Origin: an uncultured Bacteroides sp.
GTDB lineage: Bacteria; Bacteroidota; Bacteroidia; Bacteroidales; UBA11471
Assembly: GCA_905210875.1 (NCBI GenBank)
Contig: CAJLYN010000073.1
Coordinates: 1 to 9,698 of the forward strand
Direction: 5' to 3'
DNA length: 9,698 bases
Shown: piece by piece, positions 1 to 6,245 of the stretch
Layout of the letters: each line of letters begins with the position of its first letter
Position numbering within the stretch: position 1 is the first letter of the stretch
Notes under the pieces: generated by a model
Databases searched by the model: none
The model's input: the letters and a program-made list of their open reading frames with translations, nothing else
What the model was told of the DNA's origin: nothing
Made by a program: the position numbers and the translations under genes

Positions 1-580
1 CGCCCGACCCCCGCCCCGTAGCGGCAAAGTGCAGACGCAGGTCGGGCAGGGCCGCCAGTTCACGCACCGCCTCCTGCCGGCGGGCTATCGATGCCACATC
101 GGAGAGCGGCCGGCGCAACCAGTCGGCCAGCCGACGACGACCCGCCTCGGTGGCCGTGCGGTTGATATAGGCAAAGAGCGATTTCTCGCCGAAGATGTCG
201 AGGTCGGCCGTAAAATCATGCGTGGCATCAAAAAACTCGGCACCCCCGTCACAACCCGAGAAGTCGTATTGCGACAGACGGAACTCCTGCCGGCAAATCT
301 CCATCGCCGCTTCGACATAACTCCGGCGGGCAAAGAGGCGGCCATGCACCTTGACCAGAGCCAGGAAGGCTGCCACGAGGGCAACGGCCACCGACCACAC
401 CACCGGTGCGGGACACCAGTCGCGCCCCCACACCAGCCAGGCAATAAACAGTAGGGCGAGGGCCACCCGCGCAAAACTCACCCGGCGTATGCGACGGGAG
501 AGCCCGGCCAGAGCGACGGTATATTCTTGCTGTTTTCGGTTGTAAAAATCGAGCGGCGACAGGTCGACAGGTTGTTCCAT
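1..580 (-). CDS. MutS-family DNA mismatch-repair-like protein, membrane-anchored, N-terminal part (runs off left edge)
   Basis: An open frame starts at an ATG at 580 and reads leftward through the window edge, giving 193 residues with no stop. After a short cytosolic start, two hydrophobic segments (about residues 36-52 and 59-77) form a probable membrane hairpin. The stretch from about 120 onward (DFTADLDIFGEKSLFAYINR, then TEAGRRRLADWLRRPL and RRQEAVREL) matches the core/lever domain III of MutS proteins, where 'RT...G...L..WL..PL' is the usual pattern. Bacteroidetes carry MutS-like proteins of about 600 residues with this layout and a C-terminal ATPase domain; that domain would lie outside the window, so ATP-binding motifs cannot be checked. 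The N-terminal mismatch-recognition domain of true MutS is absent, so classical mismatch repair is unlikely and the real role is unknown. A consensus promoter lies about 130 bases upstream. Confidence 0.78.
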   Translation of the reverse strand, partial: MEQPVDLSPLDFYNRKQQEYTVALAGLSRRIRRVSFARVALALLFIAWLVWGRDWCPAPVVWSVAVALVAAFLALVKVHGRLFARRSYVEAAMEICRQEFRLSQYDFSGCDGGAEFFDATHDFTADLDIFGEKSLFAYINRTATEAGRRRLADWLRRPLSDVASIARRQEAVRELAALPDLRLHFAATGRGSG

Positions 581-713
581 ACAGGCAGTAGGATTAGCGT
601 AAAAGATTGGTGTAAAAAATTCGGATAAAAAATTTCCGGCCGCCCCGGCAACACAAGGCACGAACCCCCCGCAACAGAGAGGCACCCTCTCATTTGCCGG
701 CAACAGCCGCACG

Positions 714-747
714 CAAAGATAAACGATTGCCCGCACACACGCAAAAA
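714..747 (-). promoter_or_regulatory. Bacteroidetes-type promoter of the MutS-like gene
   Basis: Read leftward, a TTTTTG element (742-747) is followed by exactly 20 bases and then TATCTTTG (714-721). This matches the known Bacteroidetes sigma factor consensus of TTTG near -33 and TAnnTTTG near -7 with a spacer of about 20. It is the only promoter in the window with both boxes. The inferred transcript start near 707 leaves a leader of roughly 125-130 bases before the ATG at 580. Confidence 0.7.
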
Positions 748-865
748 GTAGTATATATCCATACACCCGGCCTTCTCTCAAAAGAACCCTTCCCTTCCGG
801 CCCTACTCCTCTGCGTCACATCGCCAAACCGGCAGCCCCTCGAATCACCACACGCACTGACAAAG

Positions 866-902
866 AAAAAGCGATGTCCGGCCTCTCTGGTCGGACATCG
901 CT
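866..902 (-). terminator. Rho-independent terminator of the LRR gene
   Basis: An 11-bp perfect inverted repeat (AGCGATGTCCG at 870-880 and its complement at 892-902) encloses an 11-base loop. On the minus strand it is followed by a run of T (866-870). It lies 23 bases past the stop codon of the LRR gene. There is no T run on the other side, so it acts for leftward transcription. Confidence 0.85.
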
Positions 903-925
903 GCAAAAACCATATCGCGTCTCTC

Positions 926-2338
926 TTAGAGGGCAACCTTCGTCACCGTCGGGCCGCACTTCACGAGATAGAGGTGGCCTGCGGGGAGTGTCAGCTCGGT
1001 GCGGGAGCCTCTTGCCACGCCCTTGTACACCACCGTGCCCGAGAGGGTGTAGACGGTCACTGCCGTCCCGGCTGGGAGGTTCTCCACAACAATGCCGTCG
1101 CCACAGGAGGTTATCACGGCCTGCCCGGCACTGTCGGCTCCGACCTCTTCTATGCCGGTATATTCTTCCTCGACGATGTTCTTGAAATCTTTCCACGTAT
1201 AAGCCTTTTTATAAGCTTCGAGCGACCCTTTGGGAACATACAGCGTACAGGCGTTCTTGTCGACACCTCCAAAACAATCGCTTCCACAAGTCGAGGGCGT
1301 TATAGCCAGGCTGTGTATTTCTTGCAAGTTGCTGCAACCACTGAAAGCAGCCAATCCAATGGTGGTAACATTCTCGGGTATCGTGATGGAGGCTAGGCTG
1401 CTGCAATTATAAAAAGTAAAGTTTTCAATGAAGGTAACCCCATCGGGTATCACAATGGAGGTAAGGCTGCTGCACTCCCAAAAAGCCTCACTTCCAATCG
1501 AGGTAAGACTCTCAGGAAGAGTAATGGAGGCAAGACTGCTGCAATTATAAAAAGTGCGGCTTCCAATGGAGGTAATCCCTTCGGGTAATGTAATGGAAAC
1601 AAGATTGCTGCAACCACTGAATGCATATCCACCAATAGAGGTAACCCTCTCGGGTATCACAATGGAGGCCAGGCTGCTGTAATTATAAAAAGTGCTGCCT
1701 TCAATGGAGGTAACCCCATCGGGTATCACGATGGAAGCAAGGCTACTACAACCACGAAAAGCATCTCTCCCAATGAAGATAAGGCTTTCAGGAAGGGCAA
1801 TGGAAACAAGGCTGCTGCAAAAAGTAAAAGCAGTCTCTCCAATCGAGGTAAGGCTCTCGGGAAGGATAATAGAGGAAAGGCTGCTGCAATTATAAAAAGT
1901 GCCGCCTTCAATGGAGGTAACCCCATCGGGTATCACGATGGAGGCAAGATTGCTGCAACCAGTAAAAGCGTAACTTTCAATCGAAGTAAGGCTCTCGGGA
2001 AGGGTAATAGAAGTAAGTCTACTACAACCACTAAAAGCAAAGTTACCAATCAAGGTAAGGCTCTCAGGTAAGACAATGGAAGTAAGCCTGCTACAATCCT
2101 TAAAAGCGGACCATGCAATCGAGGTAACCCGATAGGTTGTACCGTTGTAGGTAACCGTGGCCGGAATGGTAACATCGCCGCTGTATTGGGTGTCGCCAGC
2201 AACGACCTCGATCGTCTTGTCGGCAGTGGAGGTGATTCCATAATAAATACCGTTGGCCTCAAAATCATAGGCCCACGCGCCCATCGTGCAACACCAGGCA
2301 ACGAGAAGCATTGCGGTTTTCATGCAGACTCTTTTCAT
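926..2338 (-). CDS. BspA-like leucine-rich-repeat (LRR_5) exported protein
   Basis: The protein has 470 residues from the ATG at 2338. An N-terminal signal peptide (residues 1-23, ending GAWA) is followed by a short beta-rich segment. Then come eleven uninterrupted 23-residue repeats (residues 82-334) of the pattern C-S-x-L-x-S-I-x-(L/I)-P-(E/D)-x-(L/V)-T-S-I-x-x-x-(A/T)-F. This is the LRR_5 repeat of BspA-type surface proteins, known in other bacteria for binding host proteins or other cells. A variant cap repeat follows (335 to about 390). The C-terminal 80 residues (GIEEVGADS onward, ending KVAL) resemble the beta-sandwich tails on exported Bacteroidales proteins and could be a sorting domain. 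A longer frame reaches a TTG at 2440, but that codon lies inside the likely promoter. A second ATG at 2323 could also serve. The ligand is unknown. Confidence 0.85.
   Translation of the reverse strand: MKRVCMKTAMLLVAWCCTMGAWAYDFEANGIYYGITSTADKTIEVVAGDTQYSGDVTIPATVTYNGTTYRVTSIAWSAFKDCSRLTSIVLPESLTLIGNFAFSGCSRLTSITLPESLTSIESYAFTGCSNLASIVIPDGVTSIEGGTFYNCSSLSSIILPESLTSIGETAFTFCSSLVSIALPESLIFIGRDAFRGCSSLASIVIPDGVTSIEGSTFYNYSSLASIVIPERVTSIGGYAFSGCSNLVSITLPEGITSIGSRTFYNCSSLASITLPESLTSIGSEAFWECSSLTSIVIPDGVTFIENFTFYNCSSLASITIPENVTTIGLAAFSGCSNLQEIHSLAITPSTCGSDCFGGVDKNACTLYVPKGSLEAYKKAYTWKDFKNIVEEEYTGIEEVGADSAGQAVITSCGDGIVVENLPAGTAVTVYTLSGTVVYKGVARGSRTELTLPAGHLYLVKCGPTVTKVAL
1337..2095 (-). repeat. Eleven tandem 69-bp units encoding the LRR repeats
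   Basis: The DNA consists of eleven in-frame 69-bp units without indels. Units fall into types: 'LPESLTSI..AF' (units 1, 2, 4, 5, 9), 'TFYN' units (3, 6, 8, 10) and 'IPE.VT.I..AFSG' (7, 11). All four TFYN units share the same nucleotides for TFYNC/Y-SS apart from one base. Units 3 and 6 share a 39-base identical block (1904-1942 and 1697-1735), exactly three units apart. Such identity points to recent duplication or gene conversion between units. Confidence 0.85.
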
Positions 2339-2426
2339 AAAAATATCCGTATTGAAAGGGTTTGATTTTTTGTTTCTTATCGGCACTGTCAAATGCCAGT
2401 CCTCCTTGTCTTGCAGACTTTCGCCA

Positions 2427-2434
2427 CAAAAATA
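2427..2434 (-). promoter_or_regulatory. Probable -7 box of the LRR gene promoter
   Basis: Read leftward, TATTTTTG matches the Bacteroidetes -7 consensus TAnnTTTG. A clear -33 TTTG is missing; only a T run (about 2453-2459) lies at roughly that distance. Transcription would start near 2420, giving a leader of about 80 bases before the ATG at 2338. That makes the upstream in-frame TTG at 2440 unusable as a start. Confidence 0.45.
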
Positions 2435-2592
2435 GGCCAAATCCGTCAGATTAAAAAAACAGCGTAGTAAAAGCTTCTCCCCTCCGATAAAGTTTTTTCA
2501 AGGAGAAGAGAGCCATTCTCCCAAAAATTCTTAAAGAGCCGGGGTGTATTGAAAAAAGCGGGAACGGAGAGAGCAGTATGAACGAAAAATCG

Positions 2593-2600
2593 TATTTTTG
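2593..2600 (+). promoter_or_regulatory. Probable -7 box of the DUF1573-meaB promoter
   Basis: TATTTTTG matches TAnnTTTG, about 70 bases before the ATG at 2671. No TTTG is visible about 20 bases upstream. The leader just before the ATG is AT-rich (2631-2665), as is common for Bacteroidetes translation starts that lack a strong Shine-Dalgarno sequence. Confidence 0.45.
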
Positions 2601-2670
2601 TAATTACGGTATCTCTCCACGCAGGAGTGCATACACATATATAAACTTTATTATCAATATCTTATAAGCC

Positions 2671-3135
2671 ATGACCCGCAAATCGATTCTCATCGTCGGG
2701 CTGCTCCTCATCGCCCTGCTGCCGATGCAGGCTGCCCGCAAACTGACGAAAATATCGTTCGACAAGCTCACACACGACTTCGGTACCCTCTACGAGAAAG
2801 ACGGCAACGCCACCTGCACCTTCCGCTTCGTCAACGAAGGGAAGACGCCGCTCGTCATACTCCGCGCGCAAGCATCGTGCGGCTGCACGGTACCCTCCTA
2901 CCCCGAACACCCCATCGCTCCGGGCGACACGGCCGAGATGACCGTCGAATACCGCACCCGCCACCGTCCGGGAGAGTTTACCAAGTACATCTTTGTCTAC
3001 TCCAACACCAAGCCCGACCGCACCACCCTGCAAGTGAAAGGCGTGGTGATTCCCGACAACGGCAACAACAGCGCCGAACCTTCGACCCGCAACTACCCGG
3101 CGGGCGAACTGCGCCCCCGCCCCGTCGCCCGATAA
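2671..3135 (+). CDS. DUF1573 family exported protein
   Basis: The protein has 154 residues. An N-terminal hydrophobic signal (residues 5-18, likely cleavage after MQAA near 22) sends it across the inner membrane; there is no lipobox cysteine. The mature part is one Ig-like beta domain of the DUF1573 type. It shows the family's early 'HDFGTL' (35-40), 'F.F.N.G..PL.I' (51-62), 'SCGCTVP' (69-75), 'I.PG....M.V.Y' (82-94) and a closing 'L.VKG.V' (120-126). The two cysteines of the CGC motif (C70, C72) are the family hallmark. The last 28 residues are polar and proline-rich, probably disordered. DUF1573 proteins are very common in Bacteroidetes and their function is not established. meaB follows after 46 bases on the same strand with no terminator between, so the two are probably co-transcribed. 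Confidence 0.85.
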   Translation: MTRKSILIVGLLLIALLPMQAARKLTKISFDKLTHDFGTLYEKDGNATCTFRFVNEGKTPLVILRAQASCGCTVPSYPEHPIAPGDTAEMTVEYRTRHRPGEFTKYIFVYSNTKPDRTTLQVKGVVIPDNGNNSAEPSTRNYPAGELRPRPVAR

Positions 3136-3181
3136 GCGGCAAGACTCCACCTCCAAGTAGCAAACACCTTAACCCTGCCCC

Positions 3182-4273
3182 ATGAAACATATCGAGAACA
3201 ACAGCGAATATGCCGGACTGTCGGTCAACCAGGGCGTCAGCCAACCCCCGTCGATAAACCCCTATCTGGCACAGAAACTGCAACACCGCCGCCGCGAATA
3301 CACCGCCGCCGAGTACATCGAAGAGATACGCAAAGGCAACATTACCGTGCTGAGCCAGGCCGTCACACTGGTCGAGAGCCAGCTGCCCGAGCATCAGGCC
3401 ATTGCCCAGGAGGTCATCACCGGCTGTCTGCCCTACGCCGGACATTCGGTACGCATCGGCATCACCGGCGTACCGGGGTCGGGCAAGAGTACATCGATCG
3501 ATGCCTTCGGACTGCATGTGCTGGGCCGGGGCAGCAAACTGGCCGTGCTGGCCATCGACCCCAGCAGCGAGCGCTCAAAGGGGAGCATACTTGGCGACAA
3601 GACCCGCATGGAGCGGCTCTCTCAGGAGAAAAACGCCTTCATACGCCCTTCACCGTCGGCCGGCTCGCTGGGCGGCGTGGCCCGTAAGACACGCGAGACC
3701 ATTATCCTGTGCGAAGCCGCAGGCTTCGACACCATCTTCGTCGAGACCGTGGGCGTGGGACAGTCCGAGACCGCCGTACACTCGATGGTCGACTTCTTCC
3801 TCCTTATCCAGCTGGCCGGCACGGGCGACGAACTGCAAGGCATCAAGCGCGGCATCATGGAGATGGCCGACGGCATCGTCATCAACAAGGCCGACGGCAA
3901 CAACATCGAGAAAGCCAAGCTGGCACAGGCCCACTTCCGCAACGCCCTGCACCTCTTTCCCCCCACCCCGTCGGGCTGGGAGCCTCAGGTACTCACCTAC
4001 TCGGGCTACTACGAAATAGGCATCGACAAGGTGTGGAAAATGATAGACGACTATATGGCCTTTGTGAAAAAGAACGGTTACTTCGACCGCCGTCGCCGCG
4101 AACAGTCGCGCTACTGGCTCACCGAGACCATCGACGAACAGTTGCGGGCCCACTTCTACCAGAATCCCGACATCGCCCGGCTGCTGACCGAGAAAGAGCG
4201 CCGCGTACTTGTGGGCGAAGAGAGCCCCTTCACAGCCGCCCAGGAAATTCTCGACCGCTACTTCGCACGATAG
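3182..4273 (+). CDS. meaB: Methylmalonyl-CoA mutase-associated GTPase MeaB (ArgK/LAO family)
   Basis: This 363-residue cytosolic G protein protects and reactivates adenosylcobalamin-dependent methylmalonyl-CoA mutase, the enzyme that links succinyl-CoA to propionate formation in Bacteroidetes. Visible motifs are the P-loop GVPGSGKS (96-103), the family signature AIDPSSERSKGSILGDKTRM (124-143), the switch region ETVGVGQSE (188-196) and the guanine-specificity motif NKAD (235-238). The helical N-terminal arm (1-90) and the C-terminal dimerisation arm (about 290-363) are both present, and the length is normal for the family. Old annotations call this family ArgK, 'LAO/AO transport ATPase', which does not describe its role. 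The mutase genes are not in the window. The start at 3182 fits the N-terminus I recall for Bacteroidales homologues. A strong terminator follows 21 bases after the stop. Confidence 0.93.
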   Translation: MKHIENNSEYAGLSVNQGVSQPPSINPYLAQKLQHRRREYTAAEYIEEIRKGNITVLSQAVTLVESQLPEHQAIAQEVITGCLPYAGHSVRIGITGVPGSGKSTSIDAFGLHVLGRGSKLAVLAIDPSSERSKGSILGDKTRMERLSQEKNAFIRPSPSAGSLGGVARKTRETIILCEAAGFDTIFVETVGVGQSETAVHSMVDFFLLIQLAGTGDELQGIKRGIMEMADGIVINKADGNNIEKAKLAQAHFRNALHLFPPTPSGWEPQVLTYSGYYEIGIDKVWKMIDDYMAFVKKNGYFDRRRREQSRYWLTETIDEQLRAHFYQNPDIARLLTEKERRVLVGEESPFTAAQEILDRYFAR

Positions 4274-4294
4274 AATTCCTCCGTTATATACCCG

Positions 4295-4337
4295 CGAAGG
4301 CAACAATCCTCACCGGATTGTTGCCTTCGTCTTTTTT
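4295..4337 (+). terminator. Rho-independent terminator after meaB, shared between convergent genes
   Basis: A perfect 15-bp stem (CGAAGGCAACAATCC at 4295-4309, complement at 4315-4329) closes a 5-base loop and is followed by TCTTTTTT (4330-4337). It lies between the stop of meaB and the stop of the convergent fucosidase gene (4350). On the minus strand the stem has no T run after it, so it mainly serves meaB, though the hairpin may also slow opposing transcription. Confidence 0.92.
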
Positions 4338-4349
4338 ACAGGGATACTT

Positions 4350-6116
4350 TTACCGTGAAACCTCTATGCGGAAGGTGGCGGTGATGCGGCACTGCTCGAC
4401 CTCGGCTGGGCAACGGAGAATGAGTGCGTTGCGCGTCTGCCGCCACTCCACGGGGGCATCGCTGCCCATGAGGGAGACGGCCTTAACCTGTGCCGCTTCG
4501 CGGGAAAGATAGCGTATGACAAGCGTCTCACCGGCACGGGGCACCTGCATGCAATAGGCATAGAGGGCACTGTCGGCTCCGAGGGTAAAACGGAAATCGC
4601 CCGTCGTGAAAGGCACCTCGGCCTGGCGGCGTCCGAGTTTGCCACGGGGCGTCATCGTGGCCGGGGTCAGCGGCGACTCACCCCACACGCGCCATGCCCG
4701 GCTTCCATAGATACCGGCGGCATTGACCTGCATCCAAGCCCCTATCTCATGCAACATGTCGACGCAGGCCGAGTCGAGCGAACCGTCGGGGCGTATGGGT
4801 ATGTTCACGGCGCAGTTCCCGTCGCGCGACACACATTCGAGCAGGTAACGCACCACCGACACGGCATTGTAGTCGATGCCCTCGGCATAGAACCAGTCGC
4901 CCACAGGGGCTTCACCTATCCACATCTGGTCGCGCTTGATGCCTTTGGGTACGGTGTTTTCAAAGGTCGTCACGATGCCACGGCGACCGGCCGGGTGAAA
5001 CTTGACGATGCTGAACACGTCGACCTCGCCGTGCTTCTTCAACGCCCGGTTGTAGTACGAGGCAATGACCCGCTGGGCGGCATTGCTCTTGGTTCCGGTA
5101 CCGGTGCGTATGCCACAGAAGGGTTGCAGGGTGTTGCCGTCGGTGTAGATAAAGTCGGGGTCGTACTTCTCGATGGCATCTTCGATGCGCAGGGCCCACT
5201 GCGTGGTGTACCAGCGGGCATAGTCCTGATGGCGGGTGAAGATACCCTCTTCGGGGCGGTTCACAAACTCGTCCATCGTCTTGTACTCCCGCAGGTTTAT
5301 CCCGTAGAGCCATTGCAGCGGATAGGGCTCCCACCAGCGGCCCTCGGCACTCTCGTAGACGAGGCGTCCGTCGTAGGGAACTCCGGCATAGGAGCCGGTA
5401 GAGTCGCACTCAAAGGCCGTCTGCCACCACCACCAGGTGTACTCGTGATGGAAGGTGATGCCGAAGTGCATGCCCTGAGCCCGAATGGCGGCGGCCCACT
5501 CGCCCAGCAGGTCGCGGTGGGGACCGATGTTGACCGAGTTCCACGGCTGGTAACGCGAGTTCCACAAGTCATAGTTGTCGTGATGCACCCCCAGGATAAA
5601 GAGGTAACGGGCACCGGCCTCGTAGAAGAGTCGGGTATAGGCCTCGGGGTCGAGATGTTCGGGATTCCAGGTGCGCAGCACATCTTTATAGCCCACCTGC
5701 GAGGGGTGGCCATATTTTTTGAGATGGGCCTCGTAGGCCGGATAATCGCGCTGATAGAGCCGGCGGGCATACCAGTCGCCGCACTCGCCCACTGCCTGGG
5801 GGCCGAAGTGTACCCAGAAGCCGAACTTGGCCTGACGCAACCAGGCCACCTCTTCGGGATAAGGGGCGCTGATGCTGTCCCACGTCGGGCCGAAAGGGCC
5901 TTCCCACATGGGGAAATCGCTCTTCATCTCGGCATAATCACGACGGTCGCCGAGGGGTACCGAGGCAGCCGGAAGGGTATCGGGCAGAGGGGGTAAGGCC
6001 AGTGTCTCGGGCAGCAGCAGCGTGTCGGGTGCCATCGCCGGCGAAGGGGTGGCGTGTGCCACGGCTCCTGCCATCAGAAGGGGGAAAACAAATGTGGCTA
6101 TGCGCAAGTGTTTCAT
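4350..6116 (-). CDS. Exported GH29 alpha-L-fucosidase
   Basis: The 588-residue protein starts at the ATG at 6116, with a signal peptide (residues 1-22, ending AVAHA) and a proline-rich linker (about 26-55). No lipobox cysteine is seen, so it is probably periplasmic. The GH29 barrel shows KFGFWVHFGP (97-106), GDWYARRLY (113-121), GVHHDNYDLWNS (176-187) and YDPDFIYTDGN (318-328). D326 stands where the GH29 nucleophile aspartate is expected. The barrel ends near 'RDGNCAVNIPIRPDG' (431-445), and a C-terminal beta domain (about 485-588) follows, as in the family. The acid/base residue cannot be assigned without alignment. Such enzymes remove terminal fucose from host or dietary glycans; linkage preference is not readable here. 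A longer frame to a TTG at 6149 is rejected because it overlaps the promoter box. No SusC/SusD genes flank it, so it is not in an obvious polysaccharide utilisation locus. Confidence 0.88.
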   Translation of the reverse strand: MKHLRIATFVFPLLMAGAVAHATPSPAMAPDTLLLPETLALPPLPDTLPAASVPLGDRRDYAEMKSDFPMWEGPFGPTWDSISAPYPEEVAWLRQAKFGFWVHFGPQAVGECGDWYARRLYQRDYPAYEAHLKKYGHPSQVGYKDVLRTWNPEHLDPEAYTRLFYEAGARYLFILGVHHDNYDLWNSRYQPWNSVNIGPHRDLLGEWAAAIRAQGMHFGITFHHEYTWWWWQTAFECDSTGSYAGVPYDGRLVYESAEGRWWEPYPLQWLYGINLREYKTMDEFVNRPEEGIFTRHQDYARWYTTQWALRIEDAIEKYDPDFIYTDGNTLQPFCGIRTGTGTKSNAAQRVIASYYNRALKKHGEVDVFSIVKFHPAGRRGIVTTFENTVPKGIKRDQMWIGEAPVGDWFYAEGIDYNAVSVVRYLLECVSRDGNCAVNIPIRPDGSLDSACVDMLHEIGAWMQVNAAGIYGSRAWRVWGESPLTPATMTPRGKLGRRQAEVPFTTGDFRFTLGADSALYAYCMQVPRAGETLVIRYLSREAAQVKAVSLMGSDAPVEWRQTRNALILRCPAEVEQCRITATFRIEVSR

Positions 6117-6146
6117 GGTCGTGATAGGAAAAAGGTTAACGTGTGA

Positions 6147-6154
6147 CAAACTTA
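6147..6154 (-). promoter_or_regulatory. Probable -7 box of the fucosidase promoter
   Basis: Read leftward, TAAGTTTG matches TAnnTTTG and sits 31 bases before the ATG at 6116. It lies between the argS terminator and the fucosidase start, so this gene probably has its own promoter. No good -33 element is visible at the expected 20-base spacing. Confidence 0.45.
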
Positions 6155-6186
6155 CGAATTTTCAACACAAGGAGCGCGGCCGGCAC

Positions 6187-6219
6187 AAAAAAAACTCCAC
6201 CTCAACGAGGCGGAGTTTT
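6187..6219 (-). terminator. Rho-independent terminator after argS
   Basis: On the minus strand AAAACTCCGCCTC (6219-6207) pairs with GAGGTGGAGTTTT (6203-6191) around a 3-base loop. There is one G-U pair, and a T run continues to 6187. It lies 26 bases past the argS stop and separates the amino-acid gene block from the fucosidase gene. Confidence 0.9.
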
Positions 6220-6245
6220 CAGAAATTATACCGAATGGCTGTTTT

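Larger units (their letters stand above)
581..925. other. Intergenic region between the MutS-like gene and the LRR gene
   Basis: This stretch holds no convincing gene. From left to right it contains the 5' leader of the MutS-like gene (about 581-707, read leftward), that gene's promoter (714-747), a plain spacer, and the terminator of the leftward LRR gene (866-902). The leader contains a small hairpin (GAGAGG/CCTCTC around 677-691) and the palindrome TTGCCGGCAA near 694-703. Neither resembles a riboswitch family I recognise. The open frames that cross this region are unlike any protein family and overlap the regulatory sites. Confidence 0.7.
2339..2670. other. Divergent intergenic region between the LRR gene and the DUF1573 gene
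   Basis: This AT-rich stretch separates two divergent genes and holds no protein frame I would defend. It carries the leftward promoter box and leader of the LRR gene, an unexplained middle part (about 2461-2580), and the rightward promoter box and leader of the DUF1573 gene. A weak inverted repeat, CTTCTCC (2474-2480) with GGAGAAG (2502-2508), is the only other structure seen. Confidence 0.6.

Noticed and set aside
1337..2095. Regularly spaced repeats resembling a CRISPR array
   Set aside because: The 69-bp units are contiguous, diverged, in-frame and encode LRR_5 repeats; there are no spacers.
2474..2508. Inverted repeat CTTCTCC/GGAGAAG in the divergent intergenic region
   Set aside because: The arms are only 7 bp with a loop of about 21 bases, and no T run or known regulator site is attached.
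4749..5996. Long open frame of 415 codons on the plus strand opposite the fucosidase gene
   Set aside because: It is the antisense shadow of a clear GH29 gene in GC-rich DNA and resembles no protein family.
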